Shown piece by piece: positions 44,473-56,400 of a DNA stretch of 64,000 nucleotides (position 1 is its first letter; the number at the start of each line of letters is the position of its first letter). This stretch comes from Thuidium tamariscinum. Taxonomy: Eukaryota; Streptophyta; Bryopsida; Hypnales; Thuidiaceae. The stretch covers positions 4,975,501 through 5,039,500 of the forward strand of contig OX344749.2 of NCBI GenBank assembly GCA_947034885.2, written 5' to 3'. Made by a program: the position numbers and the translations under genes. The notes beneath the pieces were generated by a model. The model was not told the origin of the DNA and searched no databases. It was given only the letters and a program-made list of their open reading frames with translations.

Positions 44473-44546
44473 GCTGGATTAGCTCAGTTGGTTAGAGCGT
44501 GCGGCTGTTAACCGCAAGGTCGGAGGTTCGACCCCTCCATCTAGCG
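44473..44546 (+). tRNA. tRNA-Asn, anticodon GTT
   Basis: A 74-nt cloverleaf. The acceptor stem GCTGGAT pairs with ATCTAGC (one G-U), the anticodon stem TGCGG/CCGCA holds the loop CTGTTAA with anticodon GTT, the T arm is GGAGG TTCGACC CCTCC, and the discriminator base is G. The internal promoter boxes are intact: A box TAGCTCAGTTGG at 44480-44491 and B box GGTTCGACC at 44525-44533. There is no intron. It carries Asn for AAC/AAU codons in cytosolic translation and lies just outside the TOM5 duplication; no second copy is seen near 48.3 kb. Confidence 0.96.
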
Positions 44547-44550
44547 ACCG

Positions 44551-44554
44551 TTTT
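44551..44554 (+). terminator. RNA polymerase III terminator of tRNA-Asn
   Basis: TTTT starts five bases after the tRNA discriminator base, the usual place for a polymerase III stop signal. Confidence 0.75.
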
Positions 44555-44624
44555 ACTTCTCTGGCAGTCTAAGTCTCCGTACTAAGGAATCTCAGTATGG
44601 AAGTGGATATTTTTGTGTCGATAA

Positions 44625-45595
44625 TTAATCCTGAAACGCCGGGCCTATGACCACTGGTTCCAGGCTGCACTGTCTGGCACTCAGTGACAGGTTGTTGACA
44701 TTCTGTAACCAGATGTGTAAGAAAATTATTTTTCAAAGATGAAACTGCATGTCCTCTGTACTTCACAGAAATTTCAGATTTTTTTGAGTAAAATTGTATT
44801 TTCTGAAATTTTTAGAAAAAAAAATTGGAGAAGAAATCATATCAAACAGAAAATAATCTCAAGAAATCTGAAAATTTCACCATGTGTGAAAATTACCATA
44901 ACATTTAGTAGCAAGAAGAGACTCTGCCTTTTCCAAGCAGGTAGAGTTAGTCATCCACAAATTCCAAGTTGAAACTCTGACGTGTTGCTTCTTTGCCTTG
45001 CTACTGAATAAAAGTTACTGATTTGGTGTGGAATATTCTACACCATTTCATCCTTTTGGATGGAATGATGTGGGATATGCCACACGATTCCGTCCTTGGG
45101 AAGGCAACCCTGCAGAGTGCTATTGAATGTTATGACATTGAAAATCATGGTGTAAACTAATTTGCTGTGTACATCTATAGTTCGAAGGCAGTGGACATTA
45201 AAAATACAACGAAAGTTCAAACTGCAATATAATATTCAATTTTACGAATTTATCCAAAATTCCAATTGGAGAAGAAACTAGAGTAGAGGACCTCCATTTC
45301 ATTAATTGAGCTCAGATTCAAAAAATGTCGTTTTCAAGGAGAAATTTCAGATTCACTCAAATTCTCAAAATACACTAAAATGGCAACGTCTACCATCTAT
45401 TTTTTCTTAATTACTTCTCAAATTCATGAAAAAAATCCATCAATTATACTAAGAATTAACTTGGTTATTTTTCGTAATTCAACATAAAAGGTCATTGGAA
45501 AAAAATGGGTAGAAAAACTATTATTGAGGCCTTCTACTGGCTCGGTGAAGTCAACCGAAAGCCACAAAATGGCTCTGCTGACGCTTAGGGATTAA
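44625..45595 (+). mobile_element. piggyBac-like element B, copy 1 (TTAA-flanked, with nested MITE)
   Basis: The body is 44629-45591, with TTAA at 44625-44628 and 45592-45595. The left end is TCCTGAAACGCCGGGCC; the right end read inward is TCCCTAAGCGTCAGC. It shares long blocks in the same order with 59903-60682, including AAATCATATCAAA near 44835 and AACTAGAGTAGAGGACC near 45276. It holds an insertion of about 240 bp, the MITE at 44897-45134, which the other copy lacks. No transposase frame is seen, so it is non-autonomous. It lies 79 bp downstream of the tRNA. Confidence 0.65.
44897..45134. mobile_element. MITE with CATAACATTTAGTAGCA ends, copy 2, nested
   Basis: The ends are CATAACATTTAGTAGCA (44897-44913) and TGCTATTGAATGTTATG (45118-45134). 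The next inner blocks, ACTCTGCCTTTTCC and GGGAAGGCAACCCTGCAGAG, also pair, and the centre has GGTGTGGAATATTCTACACC. It is the same family as 30231-30421. It sits inside the piggyBac-like element, and the related copy at 59903-60682 lacks it, which confirms insertion. Confidence 0.7.
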
Positions 45596-46654
45596 GGTAG
45601 CCAACCCATTTCTGATCAACCTCCTCTCTATTTTCAATCTATAGGCTAGTTCATTTCCATGAAATTGTGGTGTAGCTCTTGGAGCAATTGAGGCACATTA
45701 GGATTGGTTGTAAGGCTCTCATAAATGCAATTAGCCTATGTTCAAGAGATGAAAACCATTAGTACACACATCTCGATAGCCGATTAGGCTCCGAGGTGCA
45801 AAGGGAGAATACATTGCACGCATGCATGTAATTGTAGTGCCCTTATGAAATATCAGTTTGATTGAATCTTTTTAGAAATGAAACATATTTGATCTAGTTA
45901 TGCTTATCAAATTTTTGCTTTGTCAAGTAGATAAAGTATTTTCAACAAAAAAATGTTTACCCCGCAAGATTGTATGCATAGTTGCAAAGTCAAAGAACAC
46001 ATCACAAAATTCATTTATAGATGTATTCTTAGCAACTTATGTATCCCACAAGATTGTATTTGTAATTACAAAGTCAAAGAATGCATCTCACCAATAAATG
46101 TTTCCAATTGTGTAACTCCGAATAAATCCATAGATGCATCCATGATGTGGGCTTCATAAGTTTGTGCTTAGAGCTTTTCATTTTTCTGAAACAACTTTGC
46201 AAAATACAATGATAACATGATATGAAACAAACATATGTTAGATGGCCCAACATGCCATATTTGTAGCAAAAATGCATCTTTAATGAATGTTTAGCATGGT
46301 TGTTAGACAACCTACACCTATGGTGTTAGTAAAAAAATATTATGCTTTGCTTGTACATATTACTTATCATGATTATGGGTACCTGAGTATTTAACATTGG
46401 AAACCTCAACAATCATGCAGTTAAAGAATTATGGATCCTATTGTATGAGCCTCTATATTATGTAATTGGACTTGGTTTTGCTTTTCAACAAGGAACAACA
46501 TCTCCTCCTCATCTATAGTTTGTGACTACACAACCTCAATTACAATATAGAGCGGTATATTTCACTATTAAAAGAAATGAATGCTAAAACGCAATAGAAC
46601 AAAATCAATATTCTTCAAAAAATAGAGGGGAAAATAGAGATAGGGTCCCGTTGT
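45596..46654. other. AT-rich DNA between the duplicated units, no gene
   Basis: A block around AAGATTGTATGCATAGTTGC near 45965 recurs about 90 bp later with changes. A - strand frame near 46270 reads CYKYGMLGHLTYVC, faintly like a retroelement zinc knuckle but with one Cys lost. Neither supports a gene. Confidence 0.4.
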
Positions 46655-48272
46655 CACAGAAATCAGGGAGACACTGGGTGCCCGACCTAATCAGTTGATG
46701 CCCGACCTAGTCATTTATGCCCGGCCGGGTATCCTGGCATTGATGGCGATTTAGGGTTCCTGTTAGGGTCTTGATGCTGGTGCCAATTGCCATGATTTCC
46801 GAATTTCTCATCGCGTTGCCCGTCTGTCGGCTTTTATTTGTCCCGATTGCGCATTCACGTTGCGGTGAAAGTGACGGTGCGAAGGGCGTGGTACTTGACT
46901 GCGAAGATGGCGCAAAGCAATTGGCAGAAACTGAAAAATCGGTGGAACGCTGAGACGAAGGATGAGGAGAAGCTCGCAGCACACTTGGTAATGCTCTACT
47001 GAAACTCTACCGTGGGTGGATTATTGAACAAGTTGAAAATGACTTGGTGATGTGATGCGAGGTGATCACTGTGAATTTCTAGTTGCTCTTGTGCATGGTA
47101 GTGTTTTAGGGTTCACTGCCTGAGCCTTCTGATTCTATGCAGCTATACCTGGGATGAAATCTTCAGGCGTGTGCACGTGCTTTTGAATTTCTCTTGAATT
47201 TGCGTTCGCATTTTTCTGTTTTTTTGAACATTTTGATGGTGTTCGACAGTGACGCCAAGAAACATGCCGATGCTACCTCTGTGGCAGGAGTAGTATAGAG
47301 GTCCTGCTGTGTAGACTCGGCGTTCTATAGCATACCGATGGCATCGAGGTCCTATCTGAAGCACTTCTTAGAGCACCCTAACGCATTTATTAAAACCAAA
47401 GTCATGGAGGTCAAGCCCTAGAGGACTTTCCTCTCATGAAAATATATTAGACTCTAAGCGGATCGCTTGCATGGCAGTTCTGGTTTTCTCACAAACCCTA
47501 ATCGCTCCGCACCATAGGGTTTGCGATTTCTGAAGCTCTTTAATCAGTAATCCGAAGCTGGGATTTTCAGAGCTTGGAGAGAAATACCTTGTAGTATTGG
47601 CGGATCCTTCTTCAGTTTCTCTACAGTGCAAACGAGCCTTACCTCTAACTTGTTTATTTCAAAGTTCAGGGTTTGAAACTGACCTTTGTCTCTTCTTGAA
47701 TGCAGAGACTTGTGCGAGCTGTGGGACTGTTTGCAGGGTCCGTGTTTTTGATGCGCAATTTTGGTGACTTGATGGCCATTTAAGCGGGATTGAGCGTACC
47801 GGTGTTTCTCTCCTGGCCCTATTTCCTGACCGAAAGTAGTGGCGTTAGCAGCTTAGGCTCGCGATGAGTATAGCTGCCTGTGTTGAATGATTCTTTGAAC
47901 ACTTGGTTTGTAAAGTTGCGATCCACACATGGTAGAGACCGTGATCAAGATTATTTGAATACTTGCTGAGTTTTTCGCAGCTTGAAATACGGGTTTATTT
48001 GGTTTGTTGCAAGTATCTTGTCATTACGTGTAAAGCTTGTCTGTGAATCCCAGTGAGTTCACTTTACGTGACCAGTGGGATAGATCCGCAGTTTATTTGG
48101 CTCATTTTCCCGCACAGCTTCCTTTACATATTTTTTCCACGCTGTTGTTTAATGGATTTCAACATATTTCGTGAGTCGTGACCGACGCTTGCTGTTCAGC
48201 TCTCGTGCTTTGCCTTTCAGATGCCTTCGTGCAGATGAGACCTAGTTTGTGCATTGGTATTCCCACAGAAAT
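46655..48272 (+). repeat. Segmental duplication unit 2 (contains TOM5 copy 2)
   Basis: It is the second copy of 42557-44128. From the end of the intron through exon 2 to about 47989 it is identical to unit 1 for some 300 bases; before and after that the copies differ by scattered substitutions and small indels. The tRNA next to unit 1 is not part of the duplication. Confidence 0.9.
46907..47783 (+). CDS. TOM5: TOM5-like mitochondrial import receptor subunit, copy 2, 2 exons, 52 aa
   Basis: It has the same structure and role as copy 1: exon 1 is 46907-46987, exon 2 is 47706-47783, with a phase-0 GT-AG intron of 718 bp. The protein is intact and differs from copy 1 only at residue 24, Lys instead of Glu, in the acidic N-terminal half (DEEKLAAHL). 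Exon 2 and its membrane segment are identical at the DNA level. Splice sites, start context and stop are all kept, so both copies could be active. The upstream telo-box seen at copy 1 is altered here (TAGGGTTC at 46752). Confidence 0.8.
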
Positions 48273-48560
48273 GACTTCGTGAGAAGAAGCTGTTGGTCCA
48301 ACTGCACAATTTGACGGAGCAAATTGTCTATAGACCAGTCAGGGTGCTGGATTGGGTTCAGGAAGTTGTGGATGACCATGCTCGCGAGCTTCTTAATTAT
48401 GACCTCTGAGATGACACTCTAGAATTTTCTGCTCACTTGGCATATCATCATTGACTGGAGAGCACTTTTCAAAGTGAGAAAGTTGAGACCGGGTGAGAAG
48501 GTTAGTGTGGTTTCAGTGTGTAATAAGAGTGTCAGATTTCTCCTGCATGATTTAAAGGTT
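48273..48560 (-). pseudogene. Possible LINE reverse-transcriptase fragment
   Basis: On the - strand one frame reads SEVIIKKLASMVIHNFLNP, then IQHPDWSIDNLLRQIVQLD. This resembles the finger region of plant LINE reverse transcriptases (a K-x-LA-x-R block, then H-P-x-x-x-x-x-DN). The usual QTGF motif is not seen, the frame stops just upstream, and the palm motif (YADD) is missing. It is at best a short dead fragment beside the end of the duplicated unit, and chance cannot be ruled out. Confidence 0.3.
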
Positions 48561-50139
48561 TGTTCTTCCTCCATGGTACCATCTGTCGTAGAATTGAGAA
48601 ATTTCTATGATTTGCATGTTTGATTCTTCTTTCTGGAAAGTACATGCCTCTCGAAGAGCTATAAATGTTGAGTTTATCTGAAATTGTCTTTTGGGCTTGC
48701 CAGCTTTGACACCCGCATCTTGGGCACCCCTCCAAATACCCCAACCCCTTCAAATGAGAGCTGTCTAGAGGGGATGGCTACTTGTATGCACAATAGCTCA
48801 ATTCACTAAAATATAGTCTCAATTATTCACAAGTAGTAACTTGCAAAATCTAAAAGTAAGCTATCATTTACTATGAAAAGAAAATATAGCTTGTGGAGGG
48901 ACTAGTGATCCCTTCATATATGGCCGGTTTGGTATAGGTAGAGGTTGATATATGCTAAAATTGATCGCTTGTCATCCAAAAACTAGAGGGATTGGGGTAT
49001 TTGGAAGGGTGCACTAAGAATTCAAAAATCTCTAATGACACACAATTCTTTGTTGACTATTGTTGAGTGTAGCCATATAATAAGTTATATATTATTTTAT
49101 GAACTTTATTGGGGCTGTAACCTACTAGAGTATATAAGTATTGGGGCTTTTTTTTGGATTTCTAGTTCTAGAGTCCATCTGAAAAAATATTGTGGAAAAA
49201 AAATGCCAAAAATTTGGATGAAATTGCCAAACAACTTTGAAATAAAAATATATAATAGATGAAATTGCCTTATTTTGGATGAAAACCATATTGTATATCT
49301 AATAAGTGGATAAATGATGCAATTTCAAGCACTACTATAACATTTTATATCACCACTATGGCACTTCTTCAAAAATGAAAAAACAAAACAACATTGGTAA
49401 GTCCTTGCTTGGATTCTAACAAGTCTTGGTAAAGTAGGTGGTTGTAAAGTTGCTCAAACTCTTAACTTCTAAACTCCGTCGATACTATTTTGTAGTATTT
49501 AGATGAGTTGAACAATCTCTGGAAAGAGATTGAAAGCATTTTTTCATCCATTTTTTGGTTGTTGACCTTTCACAGAGGGTTATGAAGAGTGCCTAATTGA
49601 TTTTGTATTCTTACTAGTATTTGTCTTCACGTGAATGAGAAGTCAACAAAAAAAATGGATGACAAAATTTGCTATTTCAATGTATTTTGTTCTTCGCTTT
49701 AAATATGAAATTTCTCTTTGAAAATGACATTTTTTGACTTTGAGCCCAACTAAATATACTCTGGTTTCCAATCCTATTGGAACTTTTGAAAATTTTGTAA
49801 TATCAAATATTTTATTGTAGTTTGAATTGTGAATGTATTTTCAAAGTCCTTTGTATTTTTATTACAAGAGGACACAGGAATTGATTTTACACCATGTAAA
49901 CACATGGTGGAATTTTCAGATTTTTTCAAATAATTTTCTAACTAATGTGATTTTTTCTTCATTTTTCCTTAAAAACTCTCAAAAAAATCAACTCCCCCCT
50001 AAAAAATCCAAAAGATTGTAGCTTCATCTCTGAAAAATAAATATAAAATTTTCATACATATTTACTTCAAAAATGGCAACGATCTCAGTGACGAGCATTG
50101 AGGCTTCAAACCAGTGGTTATAGGCCTAGCATTTCAAGG
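48561..50139. other. AT-rich intergenic DNA, no gene seen
   Basis: Only short frames with no motif. Nothing else was recognised. Confidence 0.5.
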
Positions 50140-50420
50140 TTAAATTGCCAACCTCAAATTTATAATTTTTGAACATGTTGCTTTTTCATCTTTACAAAAA
50201 TGTATAAACAATGTACATTTGAGGTAGGGGTGGGATTAGAATCCTATGCCATTTCAACTTCAAGAATTCACTACTTATTCTACAAAGCTCCAAAAAATAT
50301 GAACAACTTGTGTTAGATGCCAATTCCACTTGCCTTTTGAGGAAAATTTACTAAAAAATAATTCTAGAAGTTTGACCTCTTCGTAATTCAATTCTTACAT
50401 GGGTGCTTCATAAACCTTTG
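50140..50420 (+). mobile_element. Dispersed repeat E, copy 4
   Basis: It matches 62790-63125 in the same orientation, with divergence. Shared blocks are AACATGTTGCTTTTTCAT near 50173, CTATGCCATTTCAACTTC near 50252, ACAAAGCTCCAAAAAATATG near 50281 and GATGCCAATTCCACTTG near 50316. The ends are eroded. Confidence 0.6.
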
Positions 50421-53400
50421 TAGTTGGTAAGCTTACATTGCACTTGTATGAATTTAGTTTTAGAATTTTTTTTTCTATATTAGGATTGGTGTTCTATTGT
50501 TTAGGCTGTTGTAAGAGAGTTGAGTGGCAATGTCCCGAGGTGTTTTTATCCATGTGTAAAAAAGACAAAGAAATGAACATATTGTCTTGTCTCTTTCCAC
50601 TTCAACTTGAAAAGCCCTTCATTTGCTATTCCCTTGCGAATGAAATAACCATACTAAATATGAATTGTGCTCTACTATGTTCTTCTACTATGTTACTATA
50701 CACAATAGACAATAGAAGCATGTTGATGAATCTATACATTGTTGTAAATCAACATTGTACTCACTATTATTGCTTGCAATTGTAATACATTTTTTTTAAA
50801 TGGCACATTGAAATTTATTAACTTTGGATATAACATTTAGAAACAATTAGATGGGTTGCCTTCATTTGAGTGGAATGATGTGGAACATTTGAGACCCATC
50901 AAAAGTTACAAAGACTCACGGAAAAAATAGACAAAATAGAAAAGAGTATTGATAAGCAATGTAGTTGCAACTACCCAATGAAATTGTTATTATATTTAAA
51001 ACAAATCACAAGCCATTTATTACATTTAGTTTTTTAGAATGTGAAAGTCCCAACATTGAACTATATGCCATTCATTATATTTAGTCTATCAAAGCATCTA
51101 AGCTTTGGCTTGAATAGAAGCCTTTGGAGAACCAAGTCTAATCTATGTGGCTAATTTTTTAATATTGAGCTTGTTTTTTTAGATATTTGGGTGGCTAGGG
51201 AGAAATCAATGTTTGTGGATTGGATAATTAAACTCTTGTATTGTAATAGGTAGCTCATAGATTCTTAACTAGGTTCTTGTCATTATTAGCTATAGGATGT
51301 CACAACCACCTTCAATTAAATTAGAGTTGAATTGGTACAGTTGGAGATGCCTCTAAGTCATTGCCTAGACTATGTAGATGAAATTTGGGGATGACAAGTA
51401 AAAAGAAAAAAAGGTAGCTTTCCAAATATTGCTTAATATTATGCATGTAAGAGATCACATTTTTTACAAAAGCATTACGACTCCAATACATCCAAGGTCT
51501 CACATGCATTTAAAGTGGGTGAGAAGTGCTACAAGCTACTCCAGATGTTCATGTATAAACCATGATGTCATAAAGAGATACATGAAACTAAATCTAGTCT
51601 ATTTATCTCTTTTTTCTTGTAATTGTTCAATTTATTATTTATAGGATATATTTATTGCTTAAAGATAGGAGACAAGAAGTATAAAAGTTTATAAAAAATA
51701 TATTTAAAATTACAATGGGTTATTTGCCATGCTGGAGTGGCAATGCTATCATTCAAGCAATATTTTCATTGTTGGCAATGAATGTATTATCAAATGAAAA
51801 ATCTATTTAGAATAGAAACTTAGAGTCACATATTGTTTTCTTATTGCCCAAATATTCATCTATTACAATAACATTCATCCAATTCACTACCTTTCTTTTA
51901 GTGTCAACTCCAAAGCAATATCATTGACTACTACATTTTCTATATTAAAAAAGTTACAAAGGAATTCTTGAATTAAGCGGATCTTGCTACTGATTAGTAA
52001 TCATGGTAAGGTTTTTGGAAGGTTTCAAATTATTTAGCAGATTGCATTCCTTTAAAACCTATAGACTTGAAACCTATTGCCTACAAGATGTCATTGCAGT
52101 CCTAATGGTGAAGGCTTGTGACTAAAGTAGTAGAGCTTAGATGCAACAAAGTGTATATTGTATAATAAATTAAGACTAAAAACAAAAAAAAAGTCAAAAT
52201 CCAACTTGATCGTATGGGTATTGTGAGCTATCTCGTGAAAGTTCTTGCAAATAGTAAGCATCAAGATCAAGACTACTAGAACTACAAGTTTAGAAGTCTA
52301 AGTAGTGCATTGTAGGGATTCATTTTTAGATACTAGGGTCATTGCAAGAAAGACTTAGTGTTTTGTTTATACTTTTGCTATAGTACTCATGATTTTTTAG
52401 GAGTATTTAGAAAATAGAAAAATAGTTTTTTTTAAATATAAAAAATATATTAAATGTGTATATATATATATATATATATAAAGATATATATATATATATA
52501 TAAAGATATCCTACAAAGGAAAGTGTAGAAAAATTCTCTAACTATATGAACTAGAAAAAAGCAAAATCTCATGAAAATAGGCACTTTGACATTTTTATTT
52601 GTAAAAAATAGGAAAAGAATTTTTTTGAAAAACTAAAAATTGGAAATGTAGAAAGAATTGATGATGACAAGATTTCACTAAATGAATAATCTTAGAATCA
52701 TTATCAACGTTCAAAAATTGTGTGCAATTAGAGTATTAATTACACTCATATGTAGATCATAAAATTAAAAAAAATTAGATTCTTTTTGGTAGGAATATGA
52801 TTTTCTACTATTCAAGTAGGCTACAGAATTTTAGCTCTAGATTACTAATTTAAGATACTCCGCAATACTAGTATCTCCTAAAAATTGCAAAGTATGACAA
52901 ATTAGCTAAATTGAAATTGAAATATAAAGTGATTTTTGAAATTTTCAAAAGATTAAGAGATGTGATTACCATCAAGTTAAGCGTCTCCAATAAAAATTTC
53001 AAATTTATAGGTTTCATATTTCAAAACATATAGCAACAAACAACAATGTCTCTTCAATTGTAATGTCAAATAGGATTGTGTTTCTTGCATGCAATTACTA
53101 ACTATTTTTTTTGTTGCCACCCCTTTCTAATTTCAAGGTTTTGCATTGCATCATGCAAGAAATGCTTAATAAACCAAGTGATTTATTCTTTGAGTAGGAC
53201 CTTACCCTTGTAAAGTGAGGTAGTAAAAGCCACCACTCTTCCTAGTCCTACTATTTCCTAAGGTCAAATTCCAATTTTTTTTGGTGCATTTGTTAGTGAT
53301 CTCAAGAAAAATTGAACAAAGTCATTTTGTATTTTATTGACATTCAATTAATATTTTGTAGAGTTTCAAAATCAAATTTACATATAAGGTACTTACTTAT

Positions 53401-56400
53401 ACAACTAACTTTCCCTTAAGGACACCCTTGCATTATAGGATTCTTCAATTTCTATAGGCTATCTGAAACAATTTTTCAACTACCATTGTTTGCTCTTGAA
53501 AGATTTCACTGGTTTGGGGGGATTTAAAATTACTTTACATTATGGTGGAATAATATACTAGATGAGAATTGTTGGAAAATATGGCATTATGATTGGAGCA
53601 AATTTTGTTTATCAATGGATTAGATTTATTCTACAACCAAGACTTGTCTAGTGAAGAATTTAAAGCATGGATGAAAAAATGACATGGTTGCCTATATAGC
53701 ACTACTTTTTGTTAGGGAAGTTCTCTAGAGGTCAAGTTTTGGGGGAGGGTTCAACCCTCTTGACAAAAAACTTGGCATCTCGGTAATTCTAACTTCACTA
53801 GAATATCATTTCCTTTCACAAATCTAACTTCCTTAAATTGCTATCAATCTTGAAGAGCTACAACTTTTGCATCTAGTGACCAAATGAAACCAAACTTGTT
53901 GAAAAATTTGCATTATATCTTCTACTTTTTGTGGTAAATTTTTCAAATGAATTCTAAATTTATTAAATTTGTGGAAGTCATTTTTGTGCACAAAGCTTCG
54001 TTTTGATTCACCAACTTCCATTTCCTTAACCACAAAACTATGTTTATTTTTTCCAAAGATTCACTTGAAATTTGAATTTGGATTGAAATAAAAAATTTAC
54101 TACAATAATAAGGGATAAAGAAGAATGTGAATCTAAATTTTTTTTTATGGCTAATGGATATTGGATGAAGAAGAAACAAGCCCAAAAGTTGTAGCCATTG
54201 AAAGACACTTTCATTGGTAAACTGAAATTTAATCTTGTATATTTAAATGATTTTCAAGAATCCAATAAATATTGGATTGATTTGAAAATTTTAACACACA
54301 AACTAGATAAGTAGGCTCATTTTTTCTATAAGTTTAATTGAATTTAGATATCAAATACAAAAATATACATCTTCTCATAATTCACTGCTATTGCAAAATG
54401 TACAAAATCTATCCATAGGGAGCATTAGGGGTTTAGGATTCTATTGTGGCCAACAAAGCTCTCTTCTTGTTGAGGTTGGCTACTACACTTTAATTTGTGA
54501 AATTGTCTATAATACTATTCTAATTGGTGTTTATATTACAACTAGCCAAGACTTTTTAAGGCATTATTTTGTTGTCTTTCCATCTTGTTCAACGTCTCAT
54601 TGGTTGCTTCAAACAACCATGTCTTCACCAAGACTTCTTAATTAACCAATGCACTTTATATTGTAAAGCAACCATGAGTGGCTCTTTTTCACCCTTTTAT
54701 GCTCCTTATCCTTTAAAAGGCCTTTAGAGATTTCCTATATGACCTGTATTTTTCTCAGTAACTCTTCAATTATAGTTTAATATATCAATTGTGATATATT
54801 GTTAATTACATACTATCATGATCATTAATCTACTTTGTATTGAATAATACTTGGTCAATGCTTTTCTATTTAAGTATCCAAGAGATCACTATTGTTGTTT
54901 TAAAAAACATTAGGACAAAAACAAGGCCTCCAAGAGGCCTCTCCCTCTACACCAACAATTGAATTCAGCTACTCAATTTTTTTTAAATTGCAAAACACTA
55001 AGAAAAAATTCAAAAATTAAATTTTCTTATGTTTTTTTATTGCATTTTGATATGGCTGACATTCTACCATGTAAGAGTGCAATTTTTTTTAATAAACTAT
55101 TCTTTTAAAAATAAAAAATATTTTTTAATCCTAGCTAGTATTGTTCACTATATAAATCAATTTTTCACTACTGGAGGGTGATTGCACGAAACACTTGTTA
55201 GTTTGGTTGCGTTTTTACAGTACTCAAGTTTTTTTTTTCTAGAGTACTTTAAAATCAAAAAAATAAATTTTAAAGTTAAAAAAAATGGCTAATGCTTACA
55301 CCTGTAAGATGAACGTAACCATTGAATGAAAATCATAGAAAATTTCTCTAAGTAGGAGAACTACAAAAGTGCCAAATTTCAATAAAGTAGATACTTTGAT
55401 GTTTTAATTCATAAAAAATTTGAAATTTTTTTTTGTCAATTTGCAAGAACTTTATTAAAATGATCATTGACCAAAAAACCACCAAAATAGTTTTTACATG
55501 TTTCAAAATGCAAGTAGATAGAGGTTTACTTTGTGGATTTCTACATGACATATAATTTTTTATTTCTAGAAGTCCTTCATAGAATGTCTACAAGTCTACC
55601 AGAAAACTATCTCATCTAAATTTTAGCTTTAAATTCATTAATTTGGATACTCAATAGTACTAAAAATCCAAAATTGGCAAATGAGACATATAATTAGGGG
55701 ATATTTTTGGATAGTATATTTTTTAAAACTTCAAAAAATTATATAAATAGTATATTAGTCCAAAGTGCCTTGTTTATAAATTTCAAGTCATTTGGGGATA
55801 AAATGCAAAAATTATGGCCAAAAAACTAATCAACTAGAGGCATGTGACAGAAAATAGTACAAGTGTTTTTTACAATGATCTTGAACTCAATTTTTCAAAG
55901 GCGAGAGACCTTCCACATATCTTGTTTTTTGCCTAATACTATATAAGTTAAAAGATAGCATACATATAATTCAACAAAGAAGAAAAGTTTTGTATAATAT
56001 ATTGAGCTACTATAAAACCCATGAAATGCTACATATTCTATTGCATACAAATTAGGCTGTGTAAAATCATCATGTAGTAGGAGTTTGTAGTAGTAAATTA
56101 GCCTTTAGAAACAAAGGTTGCACAATTTTTCATAGAATGATGAGTTTAGTTGTTAGGTAGATAAATTCATTTAGATGATAAAATGGACACAACCAAACTT
56201 AAAGAATCTACAACAAAGAGTAGTTGATTGAAATTTTGCCATGGTACAAATATTGTATATATCCAAGAAATAAAGTGTAACTACAAAACATTAACTACAA
56301 GTGACAAGAATTGTCACATTGCATGAACAAGGAATTAACCTTAGTAGATTCAACAAACTTAAAACTATAAAACATGAATTTAGAATTTATGGTCCATTCT

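Noticed and set aside
46074..46310. CYKYGMLGHLTYVC, like a retroelement zinc knuckle
   Set aside because: The second metal-binding Cys is Tyr, no other gag or pol motif is nearby and no LTR was found. Too weak to call.
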